From assembly GCF_011516825.1 (NCBI RefSeq), contig NZ_WOTA01000019.1, positions 23,687-87,686 on the forward strand: 64,000 nucleotides of DNA, written 5' to 3'. The notes beneath the pieces were generated by a model that was given only the letters and a program-made list of their open reading frames with translations, made no database searches and was not told where the DNA came from. Shown in pieces: positions 7,324 to 16,550 of this stretch. Every line of letters begins with the position of its first letter. Within the stretch, counting starts at the first letter, position 1. Position numbers and translations under genes: made by a program. Source of the stretch: Acetobacter oeni. GTDB lineage: Bacteria > Pseudomonadota > Alphaproteobacteria > Acetobacterales > Acetobacteraceae.

Positions 7324-9918
7324 TCAGATCCCGGCTGTGTATGAGAACACGCCATCCAGATATGTAATCCGGCGGCTGACCCAGTCCATGACGTAGGCCA
7401 TGGATGCCTGGTCATTGAAGCCCCAGACCTGGTAATCATTCATGAGTTCATCATCTCCGAACGCCGAGGCAAACCCGCGGAACAGCGAAAGAACGTGATC
7501 CGTTGAAATCACGCCGGCGTCACGAAGTTCTCTGTACCGGGATGTCAACTGAGGCTGCATCGTGTTCCAGAACAGCATCCATACGCCGTTTCCGTTGGTG
7601 GAATAGGACGTAGCCTGGGTGACGAGACCTATTGTTACCGGATCACGCGATGAGGCCGTGTGCTCCCAATACGTTCCGAATGTTTCATCCAGATCATAGG
7701 CCATGACATGCCAGGTTTTGGCATCCCAGGAGGCCAGATAAAGGTTGTTTGCGACGCCGTCCGAGTTGGCCACCACTTCACTGAAGAGCAGATAATCGAT
7801 CCATGATGCGACATTCATATATGTTGCGGCGTCTGCGGCGAAGCTGACAGACGATGAACCCGCGCTTTCTATGAAACTGAACAGTCTTGTCACAGCGGCC
7901 CATTGCGTCGGATTCGACGTCTGGAAATCACCCTGATCCGCGTATCCGCTCATCGCCGGCGAGGCCACATCCCATTGCTCGTAATTAAAGCCGGCGTACC
8001 AGTTGCAGTTTTGCCAGTCTGCGACACCGGCATGATCGAACTGAAGGAGATAATGATCGGGGTTGCTGTCATCGATCAGCCAGTCGTCATTGTCGCCCCC
8101 GGTCCGTTCGATATAAAGGCCCTGATAGGTTCCGTTCACGTACAGTTTTACCGGGAAACCATCGGTGCTCATCGGCGCGGATGCCGGCTGGCTGCCTGTG
8201 GCGCCATTGGCACCTACAGCGTCTGCCGGAAAGATCATGTTATCAGGATACGTTCCGACGCGACGAATATCGCACCAGAAGCGGTTGGCAACGATATCGC
8301 GGCACATTGACCGGTCAAGGTAATAGGCTTTGAGCGAAAGCTTTGACTGTGCGTTCCATGAGCCGAACTTGACCTGGGTTTTTTTGCCGGATTTCGTGGT
8401 CAGCTTGATACTGTAGCCTTTTTTCGGATCATCGGAGGATGATTGTCCGTTGACCTTTGCGGAACCGTTCAGGGTGAAAGCAACCTTTCCCGCAACGGAA
8501 TACTGAACCACGCAATCAGTCGATGCTGTGCCGCGACCGACCGGCATGTCGCCATAAATATCCATGCGCGCGATCACGTCCGGCCGGTCGATGAAGTGAT
8601 ATGTGGCGCTGTCTATGGAAAGATCCGACGTATCGGCTTTTGTCGCAATCGTTACGTCCGCGACACCACCGTCGAGAACCGCCGTGCCAATGCTGCTGTC
8701 GGTTGCTGTTATGCAGTATTGCAGATCTCCGCATGGCGCATCTGTATCGACGTAAGGAAGAGTCGACACCGAGGCTATCTGCGACAGGGCGGATGTCGAA
8801 ATGCCCTGCGGGCCTCTGAAGATCAGAAATGTGGGAGAAACGCCCCCGGATGGTGTTGTGGTGATGGACGGAATATCCGTTGTCGCATCCGTGGTCACAG
8901 TCGTGGTGCCCATCGACAGAGGCGGGCTGGCCACCTGAACCGACAGAGCCCCCGGATTCGTCAGACCTGTATTATTGGTCGCCGAAATGCTGATGGTTCC
9001 TGAGGAGACAGCCGTATAGAAGACTGTGTCTGTTACCGAACTGCCTGCGGTGAAAACTGCGGTCGCCGGGGAGAATGTTCCGCCTGCCCCGTTATCGGAA
9101 AGCGTGACTGTCGTATCCGCTGACGGGCCTGTTCCGTCCGGTGTCAGGGAGAGCGTGACGGGTGTTCCGGCGACGGCGGTTGTCGGGCCGGACAAGGCAT
9201 ATGTCGTTGACGGAGCGGCTTCGGCCACGACTGTGACGGACAGAGGCGACGGATTTGTCAGGCCTGTGCTGTTTGTCGTGGACAGGGAAACGGTGCCGGC
9301 ATTCGCCGGGGTATAGGATGCTGAAACGGCACCGGTGCTGTCTTTCGGGAGCGTCACCGAGGCGGCGCTGAATGTTCCGCCGGCGCCGGCGTCTGAGAAA
9401 GTGATGACTGTATCCGTGGCCGGGCCGCTTCCGTTTGCGGCGACGGAGACAGTCATGGCCGTTCCGACGACCGCGGTAAGCGGGCCGGTAAACGTGTAGG
9501 ACGTGCTGTTGACGACGTCCGTGGAACTGCTGCCGTTTTCCCATCCGGACAGGGCGTATGAACCGTCGGACTGTTTCGTTACGGCCAGCACGTAGGTGTA
9601 GCCTGCGTCCGCGGATGCATCGCCACCTTTGAGAACGAAATAGGAGTAATCGGTCGTAGCCGTTGTCGTAACAACGGCGGGATCGGCGCCCCAGGATGTC
9701 CAGGTTTTGCCAAACTCGAAAAGCGATACAGTATCGGCGGCGATCTGACCTGTTGCCGGAGGGGTCGCCGTCGGGCCCGGTGCCCAGCCAAGAATATAGG
9801 CGTATTTCGCGGTATTACCGTCTCCGTTCTGCAGACCGTCCTTTGGCACGGTGATTGTAATTGTATTTCCACTTATTGACGCGACTGCTCCGTTGACAGT
9901 CAAAGAAAGATTAGCCAC
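7324..9918 (-). CDS. CotH kinase-fold protein with tandem Ig-like repeats
   Basis: An 864-residue protein. Residues 1-135 form an N-terminal beta-rich region. Residues 141-230 and 239-330 are two similar Ig-like repeats sharing GAGGTFS and STGLTNP/NTGLTNP. Residues 450-860 match the CotH family: KKGYSIKLTTKSGKK, the nucleotide-site region SKLSLKAYYLDRSMCRDIVAN, GTYQGLYIERT, then NNLYLASWDAKTWHVMAYDL ending in DETFG. CotH proteins are atypical protein kinases, best known from spore coats and also found in bacteria that do not sporulate. The start is GTG at 9918, since an in-frame TGA lies directly upstream. No signal peptide is visible even though Ig-like repeats usually act outside the cell. 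The substrate is unknown. It stands alone next to the surface-glycan operon. Confidence 0.82.
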   Translation of the reverse strand: MANLSLTVNGAVASISGNTITITVPKDGLQNGDGNTAKYAYILGWAPGPTATPPATGQIAADTVSLFEFGKTWTSWGADPAVVTTTATTDYSYFVLKGGDASADAGYTYVLAVTKQSDGSYALSGWENGSSSTDVVNSTSYTFTGPLTAVVGTAMTVSVAANGSGPATDTVITFSDAGAGGTFSAASVTLPKDSTGAVSASYTPANAGTVSLSTTNSTGLTNPSPLSVTVVAEAAPSTTYALSGPTTAVAGTPVTLSLTPDGTGPSADTTVTLSDNGAGGTFSPATAVFTAGSSVTDTVFYTAVSSGTISISATNNTGLTNPGALSVQVASPPLSMGTTTVTTDATTDIPSITTTPSGGVSPTFLIFRGPQGISTSALSQIASVSTLPYVDTDAPCGDLQYCITATDSSIGTAVLDGGVADVTIATKADTSDLSIDSATYHFIDRPDVIARMDIYGDMPVGRGTASTDCVVQYSVAGKVAFTLNGSAKVNGQSSSDDPKKGYSIKLTTKSGKKTQVKFGSWNAQSKLSLKAYYLDRSMCRDIVANRFWCDIRRVGTYPDNMIFPADAVGANGATGSQPASAPMSTDGFPVKLYVNGTYQGLYIERTGGDNDDWLIDDSNPDHYLLQFDHAGVADWQNCNWYAGFNYEQWDVASPAMSGYADQGDFQTSNPTQWAAVTRLFSFIESAGSSSVSFAADAATYMNVASWIDYLLFSEVVANSDGVANNLYLASWDAKTWHVMAYDLDETFGTYWEHTASSRDPVTIGLVTQATSYSTNGNGVWMLFWNTMQPQLTSRYRELRDAGVISTDHVLSLFRGFASAFGDDELMNDYQVWGFNDQASMAYVMDWVSRRITYLDGVFSYTAGI
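8929..9498 (-). repeat. Two tandem Ig-like domain repeats inside the CotH-type gene
   Basis: Codons 141-230 (9498-9229) and 239-330 (9204-8929) encode two domains of about 90 residues that align end to end: YTFTGPLTAVVGTAMTVSV with YALSGPTTAVAGTPVTLSL, and SDAGAGGTFS with SDNGAGGTFS. They look like an internal duplication of a bacterial Ig-like module. Confidence 0.75.
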
Positions 9919-10222
9919 TCAGGTAATGCCCTGTTTTCTGAATTATATTTATAAATTTTTTTGTTATTCCGTGAGACGATTGCCTCTGAACCCGAACCTC
10001 ACAGCAGGGCTCCCGGAATACTTTCTGAATACATGACCCCACCCGTTTCAGGCTGATCCGCTCTTCGGGTCACCAGGAACGGCTCTGGTCCTGAAGGCCG
10101 ACAGAGTGCTAGTGGACAGCGGAAACTGTCGCGCGATCCGTCCGGGGCCATCGGAAGCCATTTGATTTGGGGTGGTGCGGCAGGTTATTGGATTACATTC
10201 AGAAAAACCGGAGAAATCACGT
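9919..10222. other. Divergent promoter region between the CotH-type gene and argG
   Basis: This 304-bp stretch lies between two divergent genes. Bases 9935-9970 are AT-rich and could hold the reverse-strand promoter. GGAGAAA at 10210-10216 is the ribosome-binding site of argG. No other gene or riboswitch-like fold was recognised. Confidence 0.4.
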
Positions 10223-11461
10223 ATGACGCCGCCCGAGGGAAAACGTATCAAGAAGGTCGTGCTGGCCTATTCGGGCGGCCTCGACACGTCGGTGATTCTC
10301 CGCTGGCTGCAGACGACGTATGGCTGCGAGGTTGTGACCTTTACGGCTGATCTTGGTCAGGGCGAGGAACTGGAGCCGGCCCGGAAGAAGGCTGAGATGT
10401 TCGGCGTCAAAGAGATCTTCGTCGAGGATCTGCGCGAGACGTTCGTGAAGGATTTCGTGTTCCCGATGTTCCGGGCGAACACGCTCTATGAGGGCCAGTA
10501 TCTGCTGGGGACGTCGATTGCACGTCCGCTGATCGCGCAGCGGCAGATCGAGATTGCCGAAGCTGTCGGGGCGGATGCGGTTGCGCATGGCGCGACGGGC
10601 AAGGGCAATGATCAGGTAAGGTTTGAGCTGGCGTATTATGCGCTGAAGCCGGACATCACGGTGATTGCGCCCTGGCGTGAGTGGGATCTTACCTCGCGCA
10701 CCCGTCTGCTGGCGTTTGCCGAGGACAATCAGATCCCGGTGACGAAGGACAAGCGGGGCGAAGCGCCATTTTCAGTGGATGCGAACCTGCTGCATTCGTC
10801 ATCCGAGGGGAAGATTCTTGAGGACCCTGCGGTGCCGCCGGAAGAGCTTGTCTTTCAGAGGACGATTGCGCCCGAGGATGCGCCGGATGTCGCGACGGAG
10901 ATTACGGTTGATTTCATGTCGGGTGATCCGGTGGCAATCAACGGCGAGGCGATGTCTCCGGCGACGTTGCTGACGAAGCTGAACGAACTGGGCCGGGCGA
11001 ACGGGATCGGGCGTCTGGATCTGGTGGAGAACCGCTTTGTCGGCATGAAATCACGCGGGATTTACGAGACTCCGGGCGGCACGATTCTGCTGACCGCCCA
11101 TCGGAGCATCGAGTCGATCACGCTGGACCGTGAGGCGATGCATCTCAAGGACAGCCTGATGCCCCGCTATGCGGAAATTCTGTATAACGGGTTCTGGTTC
11201 TCGCCAGAGCGGCGTATGTTGCAGGCACTGATTGACACGTCTCAGCATTCGGTGAGCGGGCGGGTTCGTCTGAAGCTCTACAAGGGCAACGTCATCTGCG
11301 TGGGTCGCGAGAGTCCGAACAGCCTTTATGATACGCGGGTTGTGACCTTTGAAGAAGACCAGGGCGCCTATAATCAGCAGGATGCTCAGGGTTTCATCAA
11401 ACTCAACGCGTTGCGTCTGCGTCTGGGCGCGCAGATCGGCAGGCGTGGCGGCTCTCTCTGA
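10223..11461 (+). CDS. argG: Argininosuccinate synthase
   Basis: A 412-residue enzyme that joins citrulline and aspartate with ATP to give argininosuccinate in arginine synthesis. The N-terminus carries the ATP P-loop [18 protein letters not shown]. Further family blocks are [35 protein letters not shown] and [13 protein letters not shown]. The start at 10223 (MTPPEG) has GGAGAAA six bases upstream; an in-frame codon at 10172 lacks such a site. Length is normal for the family. It is the first of two arginine-pathway genes in the window (argJ is at 45 kb), and no ARG-box-like operator was recognised. Confidence 0.96.
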   Translation: MTPPEGKRIKKVVLAYSGGLDTSVILRWLQTTYGCEVVTFTADLGQGEELEPARKKAEMFGVKEIFVEDLRETFVKDFVFPMFRANTLYEGQYLLGTSIARPLIAQRQIEIAEAVGADAVAHGATGKGNDQVRFELAYYALKPDITVIAPWREWDLTSRTRLLAFAEDNQIPVTKDKRGEAPFSVDANLLHSSSEGKILEDPAVPPEELVFQRTIAPEDAPDVATEITVDFMSGDPVAINGEAMSPATLLTKLNELGRANGIGRLDLVENRFVGMKSRGIYETPGGTILLTAHRSIESITLDREAMHLKDSLMPRYAEILYNGFWFSPERRMLQALIDTSQHSVSGRVRLKLYKGNVICVGRESPNSLYDTRVVTFEEDQGAYNQQDAQGFIKLNALRLRLGAQIGRRGGSL

Positions 11462-11540
11462 CGTTTTCCATGTTCCGGGCATTTCGTTTTGCGGCGGGCC
11501 TGGTTCAGTAATGTTTTTCGTCAACAATTTCTGAGGTGAA

Positions 11541-12038
11541 GTGGTGCGTTTTTCGCCGAATTCGAAAAGACTGTTTCCTTTCGCGCTCGCCGGGCTTCTC
11601 AGCCTTCCCCTGGCGGCGTGCGGACACAACGAAGAGCCGGAACTCACCCCCGAGCAGATCATGCACAAGGAGATCTCGCAGCCGGGCGTAAAGGTTCTTC
11701 CTGACGGGCTGGCCTATAAAGTTCTGACATCCGGTCCGAAGGATGGCGCGTCACCGCGCAAGGGCGACAGCATGATGCTGATCTATGAAGGCAGGCTGCC
11801 GGACGGATCAATTTTTGACAGTTCTGACCAGCATGGTCAGGGCGCTTATATGCGGATGCCGCTTGATGGTCTGGTACCAGGCTGGATGGAGGCTTTGCCG
11901 ATGATGCATGTTGGCGACACATGGATGCTTTATGTTCCGGCAAAGCTTGGCTACGACCAGCGTGAAATGGGTATCATTCCCGCGAACAGTCCGCTGATCT
12001 TCAAGATCCAGCTTCTGGGGGTCGAACACGCCGAATAA
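11541..12038 (+). CDS. FKBP-type peptidyl-prolyl isomerase lipoprotein
   Basis: A 165-residue protein with a lipoprotein signal (ALAGLLSLPLAACG, Cys about residue 27), so it is probably anchored in a cell-envelope membrane. The mature part is a single FKBP domain: GDSMMLIYEGRLPDGSIFDSS, then VPGWMEALPMMHVGDTWMLY and the end IIPANSPLIFKIQLLGVE. It likely assists folding of periplasmic proteins by isomerising prolyl bonds. Two adjacent GTG codons (11541, 11544) are possible starts; AGGTGAA just upstream fits the second slightly better. A rho-independent terminator follows at once. Confidence 0.88.
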   Translation: MVRFSPNSKRLFPFALAGLLSLPLAACGHNEEPELTPEQIMHKEISQPGVKVLPDGLAYKVLTSGPKDGASPRKGDSMMLIYEGRLPDGSIFDSSDQHGQGAYMRMPLDGLVPGWMEALPMMHVGDTWMLYVPAKLGYDQREMGIIPANSPLIFKIQLLGVEHAE

Positions 12039-12051
12039 ACGATTATCCTGC

Positions 12052-12089
12052 CAGGATCCGGGGCTGATGACCCGGTTCCTGCATTTTTT
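12052..12089 (+). terminator. Rho-independent terminator after the FKBP gene
   Basis: CAGGATCCGGG pairs with CCCGGTTCCTG (12071-12081) with one mismatch around a short loop, followed by CATTTTTT. It lies 14 bases after the FKBP stop codon. Confidence 0.75.
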
Positions 12090-12101
12090 CCTCGACGTTG
12101 C

Positions 12102-12383
12102 CTATCCTGATACTTTCTTCCCTTTGGAAGCTTTTTTTACGGGGAAATAGGCTTTGCAGGCCGGTGTCAGTTTGTCGCGTTTTGACGCCAGACAGGCGGC
12201 TATTTTTTTCTCGTTCGGAATGTAAAATGTGCAGAGTTTGACTGCGTCACCTTTACAGGCGGCGGTCTGTTCCTGCCGTGCCGTGTCAGCCCGGGCGCCA
12301 TGAGTATCCGCAAGGGCTGCTGTCAGCCCGATCAGTGTACAGAAGGCCGCGAACCTGCGAGTGCGGCAATAAACAAAAGCCAT
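12102..12383 (-). CDS. Small secreted Cys-rich repeat protein
   Basis: A 93-residue protein with an N-terminal signal peptide (FAAFCTLIGLTAALADTHG, likely cleaved before residue 35) and a basic C-terminus (KKASKGKKVSG). The mature part has four cysteines in the spacing of one Cys-rich (FGFR/GLG1-like) repeat: CKGDAVKLC, then CLASKRDKLTPACKAYF. These repeats occur in small periplasmic proteins of proteobacteria, with no settled function. It is divergent from the cytochrome c gene, and the shared 80-bp gap should hold both promoters. It converges on the FKBP gene. Confidence 0.75.
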   Translation of the reverse strand: MAFVYCRTRRFAAFCTLIGLTAALADTHGARADTARQEQTAACKGDAVKLCTFYIPNEKKIAACLASKRDKLTPACKAYFPVKKASKGKKVSG

Positions 12384-12463
12384 GTGATGCTCCTTTACAG
12401 GCTGTGTTCTGACTTAACGCTCTTTGCGGGGCTGTCGTAACTTTCAAAATTCAGACAGGACTT

Positions 12464-12946
12464 ATGCATTTTTATATCCGAATGAGCGTCCGTCTTGCCC
12501 GCATGTTGCCCGCGCTGTTTGCCATCGCATTTCTGAGCGGCTGTTCCCGGCATAAGAGCGGTCATTTTCTGTATGGCTCGAACTGCGGCATCTGTCATCA
12601 TGGGGGACAGGGAATGGCCGGTTCCGTCCCGCCGCTGACCGGGCGGATTGACCGGATTGCATCAACGCCTGAGGGCAAACGATATCTTGCGGGTGTGCTG
12701 ATGAATGGTCTCAGCGGACCCATCCGGGCAAACGGAACGTCTTATGAAGCGGAGATGCCGCCCTTCCGGTATCTTTCCGATGAAGAGGTTGCTCTGATCC
12801 TGACTTATCTGTCCGGGCAGGGTTCAACAACGCCGGCACCGGTCATTACGGCAGCAGATGTGGCTGAGGCCCGCGCGCATCGGGTCGGTGCGAGCGGTGT
12901 TGCAACAATGCGCGAGGCTCTCGACCGGGCACATCCCCTGCCCTGA
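12464..12946 (+). CDS. Monohaem cytochrome c lipoprotein
   Basis: A 160-residue protein with a lipobox ([10 protein letters not shown]) and one haem-binding motif, CGICH, followed by the class I cytochrome c fold: [11 protein letters not shown], a methionine-containing loop [21 protein letters not shown] as probable sixth ligand, and a C-terminal helix. It is expected to be membrane-tethered on the periplasmic side and to carry electrons to or from an oxidase or dehydrogenase. Acetic acid bacteria have many such c-type subunits, and no partner is encoded next to it. ATG at 12464 is used; ATG at 12482 (MSVRLAR) is also possible. Confidence 0.87.
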   Translation: MHFYIRMSVRLARMLPALFAIAFLSGCSRHKSGHFLYGSNCGICHHGGQGMAGSVPPLTGRIDRIASTPEGKRYLAGVLMNGLSGPIRANGTSYEAEMPPFRYLSDEEVALILTYLSGQGSTTPAPVITAADVAEARAHRVGASGVATMREALDRAHPLP

Positions 12947-13037
12947 CAGAATTTATCTCCGGAAAGCTCTCCCATGCGGAAGAGACCGTATTGTTGCGGA
13001 CTTGACCGGAAGAGGTGAAACACCCGACAAAGCAGGC

Positions 13038-14033
13038 ATGAAACGCGTATTCTCCGGCATTCAGCCGACCGGCATTCCTCATCTTGGCAACTATCTGGGC
13101 GCGATCCGTAACTGGGTTTCGCTACAGGCTGACCATGAGTGCATTTTCTGTCTTGTGGATCTGCATGCCATCACGGTCTGGCAGAACCCCGAAGATCTGC
13201 GCAAGCAGACGCGGCAACAGACGGCCGTTCTTCTGGCTTCGGGGATCGACCCGGTCGGGCAGATTCTGTTCAATCAGTCCGCAGTCAGCGCGCATGCGCG
13301 GCTGGCATGGATTTTTAACTGTGTCGCACGGCTCGGCTGGCTGAACCGGATGACGCAGTTCAAGGACAAGGCAGGCAAGGATCGGGAGAATCACTCGGCG
13401 GGCCTCTATGTTTATCCCAATCTGATGGCGGCGGACATCATGGCCTATAAGGCAACCCGGGTACCGGTTGGCGATGATCAGCGGCAGCATATCGAACTGG
13501 CCAATGATATTGCACAGAAATTCAACCACGATTATGGCGTTGAATTCTTCGGGACGATCGAGGCGTTTGTGCCACCGGAAGCGGCGCGGGTGATGAGTCT
13601 GCGGGATGGCACGAAGAAGATGTCGAAATCCGATGCCTCGGCACAGAGCCGGATCGACATGACGGACGATGCGGATACGATCGCGCTAAAGGTTCGACGG
13701 GCGAAAACGGACCCTGAGCCATTGCCTGTTTCGGCTGAAGGTCTTGACGGCCGGCCGGAGGCGCGAAACCTGGTCGGTCTTTATGCCGTGCTTGCGGGAC
13801 TGAGTGTTGATCAGGTTCTGGAGCGGCATGGAGGCGATGGATTCGGGCCATTCAAGCAGGCGCTGACGGATGTGCTGGTCAGCAGGATTGATCCGATTGC
13901 CAGTGAAACGCGTCGCCTGCTTGCGGATACGGCCTATCTGGATACGGTGTTGCGGGATGGTGCGACGCGGGCCGGGACGATGGCTGAACCGATCGTGTCC
14001 GAGGTAGAGAAGATTGTCGGGTTCCTGAAGTGA
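13038..14033 (+). CDS. trpS: Tryptophanyl-tRNA synthetase
   Basis: A 331-residue class I aminoacyl-tRNA synthetase. The HIGH-equivalent motif is PHLGN in [17 protein letters not shown] at the N-terminus, and the second signature is KKMSKS. Tryptophan-family blocks [20 protein letters not shown] and LYPN-like [10 protein letters not shown] are present. The start at 13038 begins with the canonical [12 protein letters not shown]; the frame is open upstream to 12858 but that part overlaps the cytochrome gene and is not family-like. The PncC-type gene follows 62 bp downstream on the same strand. Confidence 0.96.
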   Translation: MKRVFSGIQPTGIPHLGNYLGAIRNWVSLQADHECIFCLVDLHAITVWQNPEDLRKQTRQQTAVLLASGIDPVGQILFNQSAVSAHARLAWIFNCVARLGWLNRMTQFKDKAGKDRENHSAGLYVYPNLMAADIMAYKATRVPVGDDQRQHIELANDIAQKFNHDYGVEFFGTIEAFVPPEAARVMSLRDGTKKMSKSDASAQSRIDMTDDADTIALKVRRAKTDPEPLPVSAEGLDGRPEARNLVGLYAVLAGLSVDQVLERHGGDGFGPFKQALTDVLVSRIDPIASETRRLLADTAYLDTVLRDGATRAGTMAEPIVSEVEKIVGFLK

Positions 14034-14095
14034 TGTTTTCGTCGCTACCCTGATCCTGACGAACCGGCTCATCCGGATATTGCGGAAGGCAAGTC

Positions 14096-14611
14096 ATGGC
14101 GGACAGCGATGCTGGCGGAGTAATTCTGCCGGATGCAATCTTAAGTGTGGCGGCTGATGTCCTGGCCGCACTTAAAACAGCAGGATTGCGGGTTGTTACG
14201 GCGGAGAGTTGTACGGGTGGTCTGGTGGCAGGAGCCCTGACTTATCATGCCGGGTCTTCCTCATCGGTTGTTGGCGGATTCGTGACATATTCCAATGCCA
14301 TGAAGCAGGCCTGCCTTGGAGTATCTGCCGCAGTTCTGGCGCAGCGGGGAGCTGTAAGCGAGACTGTTGCGCTGGCGATGGCCACCGGAGCGCTGCTTGC
14401 GGGAACTGACGCGGATGTGGCGGTAGCAGTGACCGGGATTGCGGGGCCGGATGGCGGAAGTGCTGAGAAGCCTGTCGGGCTGGTATGGTTCGGCGTGATC
14501 CGGCGCGGGCAAAAGGCGCGGGCTGAGCGGCATGTCTTTTCCGGAGATCGGACGTCCGTTCGGGCTCAGGCAGCAGAACATGCGCTAAAAATGGTGATGA
14601 CCGTCATTTAA
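14096..14611 (+). CDS. CinA C-terminal-domain amidase (PncC type)
   Basis: A 171-residue protein made only of the CinA C-terminal domain. Key blocks are VVTAESCTGGLVAGALT with the catalytic serine, VVGGFVTYSNAMKQACLGV, GAVSETVALAMATGA and VAVTGIAGPDGGSAEKPVG. The family hydrolyses nicotinamide mononucleotide to nicotinate mononucleotide in NAD recycling (PncC). GGAAGG lies six bases before the ATG. It probably shares a transcript with trpS. The assigned activity is known for the family, not shown here. It meets the diguanylate cyclase gene tail to tail. Confidence 0.88.
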   Translation: MADSDAGGVILPDAILSVAADVLAALKTAGLRVVTAESCTGGLVAGALTYHAGSSSSVVGGFVTYSNAMKQACLGVSAAVLAQRGAVSETVALAMATGALLAGTDADVAVAVTGIAGPDGGSAEKPVGLVWFGVIRRGQKARAERHVFSGDRTSVRAQAAEHALKMVMTVI

Positions 14612-14650
14612 TCAGAAAATCCTCGCCGGTATCCGGATTACGCTGTGCTG

Positions 14651-15838
14651 TTACGATTTGGAATACGTGAACTGTTTCGATCTGACGGGGCTCGGGGATT
14701 CGGCGAGTGTCACAATACCGCCGCCGCGTTTCTTGCTTTCATACATCGCCAGATCAGCGGCTTTCAGGATCTGAGAAGCCTCCAGTCCTCCGGTTGCCAG
14801 GAAAGCGATTCCGATACTTACCGATGACTGCAATTCCTGGCCTTCGAACAGGAACGGCAGATCGAATGCATGACAAAAGCACCTGGCGATCCGCAAAGCT
14901 TCGGCCGGGTCCGACAGGCCGTCGAGACAGGCCATGAACTCATCCCCACCCATACGTGCCACTGTGCAGTCAGGATAAGAACGTATGCAGGCAGAGAGAC
15001 GGCGGCCTGCCTCCGTCAGAAACATATCGCCGGCTGAATGGCCGAAATTATCGTTGATCTGCTTAAACTCATCGAGATCAATGACGCAGACAGCCGGTGG
15101 CGCAACATGCTTCGTCCGGGTCCGGATTGTCTCCGCAAGCGTTCTGTTGAAGCTGGTGCGATTTGGCAATCCGGTCAGGGCATCGTGTGTGGCATCATGC
15201 AGGAGCGTTGCTTCCGCCTGCTCTCTTTCCATGACTCGGGCGATATGTCCTCCGATATTCATGCACAGGCCTACAACAGGTTCTTCGGCTTTGACCTCCG
15301 CGCAGGAGAAAAAAATCAGCAAAACCCGGACCGCGCCGTCGGCGATGACAGGAAACCCGAGAGCATGTGACAGCGATGCGGGAGTGCCGGCATTTTGTCC
15401 GGGCATCCAGCTCAGGATTTTTTGTTCTTCCACAATCTGTGAGGCGATGCCTCCGGGCTCAAACAATCCTGACGAACGGCATGCGGAAAGCGCGTTTTCA
15501 AGTGCTTTCTGCGTGGAAGGGCGACACAGGTGCGGAGCGGACAGGCTGAAGCCCTTTTGCTCTCTGAGAAAAGCAAGCCCGCAGGTCATCCCCAGACTTT
15601 TGCACGTTTCTTCCAGTGTGACTTCGATCACTCGCTGTCCGGATGAAGTAGTATTGGCGTAGCTGACGATCGTCTCAAGAAGTTTCTGCTGATCATTCAG
15701 CCGATAAAGTTCGCGCAAACCGCGCTCGGCGATAGCTTCTGCTTCCCGCCGGATTTTTCGTTCTCGCTCAAGACGCCTGAGAGTGCGACGATAAAGCGCC
15801 TGATAGTCCCCCGCGCTGCATTCAGCGTCTTCCTCCAT
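14651..15838 (-). CDS. GAF-GGDEF diguanylate cyclase, partner of the H-NOX sensor
   Basis: A 395-residue soluble protein: a coiled-coil-rich start (residues 10-50), a GAF-like sensory region (about 50-210) and a GGDEF domain (about 220-385). The active-site loop is ARMGGDEFMACLDG, with the metal site in VCVIDLDEFKQINDNFGHSAGD, so it should make cyclic di-GMP. The product-inhibition I-site (RxxD six residues before GGDEF) is not in register: the sequence reads RSYPDCTVARM, one residue too long. Its ATG overlaps the stop of the H-NOX gene in TGATG, implying coupled translation. H-NOX proteins are known to control adjacent cyclases by nitric oxide; that is the likely role. Confidence 0.9.
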   Translation of the reverse strand: MEEDAECSAGDYQALYRRTLRRLERERKIRREAEAIAERGLRELYRLNDQQKLLETIVSYANTTSSGQRVIEVTLEETCKSLGMTCGLAFLREQKGFSLSAPHLCRPSTQKALENALSACRSSGLFEPGGIASQIVEEQKILSWMPGQNAGTPASLSHALGFPVIADGAVRVLLIFFSCAEVKAEEPVVGLCMNIGGHIARVMEREQAEATLLHDATHDALTGLPNRTSFNRTLAETIRTRTKHVAPPAVCVIDLDEFKQINDNFGHSAGDMFLTEAGRRLSACIRSYPDCTVARMGGDEFMACLDGLSDPAEALRIARCFCHAFDLPFLFEGQELQSSVSIGIAFLATGGLEASQILKAADLAMYESKKRGGGIVTLAESPSPVRSKQFTYSKS

Positions 15839-16374
15839 CAGTCAGCGAGCCAGCGGATAATCATGTCATTTTCCCGGGCTGATCCCGCCGGGAAACGCTC
15901 GATTGTCACTCTTTCGTTCCACTGCGCCGCAGTGCCCATGACAAAGCCATGAGCAAGATCCAGAAGCTTCCTTGATGATTTGTAAGTCATCTGAAGTGCG
16001 CCATCCGGTAGTTCCTGAAATTTGAAAAACGGACACCGGGCGCCCGAATAAAGCTTCATGACTTCAGGGTGGATTATGGTGTTGACCGAAAGAACAAAAG
16101 CTCTTGAGGAATGAAACGGCTCAAAAATTTCAGGATAAGTGGTTTTCAGCAACGGCATTGCAGTTTCGCCAAACCAGTGCAGAACCGAACTTTCCGAAAC
16201 ATTAAGCCGAATGGCGGCGGCTGTCACGATGGCCTGTATCTCAGCGTCCGGATAGTCGCCCAGAGAGGAGTAAACACCATCCAGCCCGGCATCATCCAGA
16301 AGGAGTTCCCACGTTTCAGCGCCGTACTGCTCACAAACGGCATCTTCGAGCAGGTTGAAGACGATGCCCTTCAT
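15838..16374 (-). CDS. H-NOX haem nitric oxide sensor
   Basis: A 178-residue haem domain alone. The proximal haem ligand is His102 in NTIIHPEVMKLY, and the haem-propionate motif YxSxR is Tyr131-Lys-Ser133-Ser-Arg135, at exactly the canonical positions. Residue 140, which is tyrosine in oxygen-binding H-NOX proteins, is leucine here, so the protein should discriminate against O2 and bind nitric oxide (and CO). The first gene of a two-gene operon with the diguanylate cyclase; GGGAA lies a few bases before the ATG. Together they form a probable NO-to-c-di-GMP switch, of the kind that controls attachment in other proteobacteria. Confidence 0.93.
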   Translation of the reverse strand: MKGIVFNLLEDAVCEQYGAETWELLLDDAGLDGVYSSLGDYPDAEIQAIVTAAAIRLNVSESSVLHWFGETAMPLLKTTYPEIFEPFHSSRAFVLSVNTIIHPEVMKLYSGARCPFFKFQELPDGALQMTYKSSRKLLDLAHGFVMGTAAQWNERVTIERFPAGSARENDMIIRWLAD

Positions 16375-16550
16375 TATATTCCCGATCAGGATAAATTACT
16401 CTTCTGATCAGTTCTAAACAGATTATGCTCATATCCGGTTAAAACTTCACGCCAGATTACGAAATTCTGTATGACAGCACAGACCGGGCTACAGGTCGGT
16501 TTAACTCCCGAACGCTTTTTGTTTTGCGGTGGAAACCGGATGATGAACCG

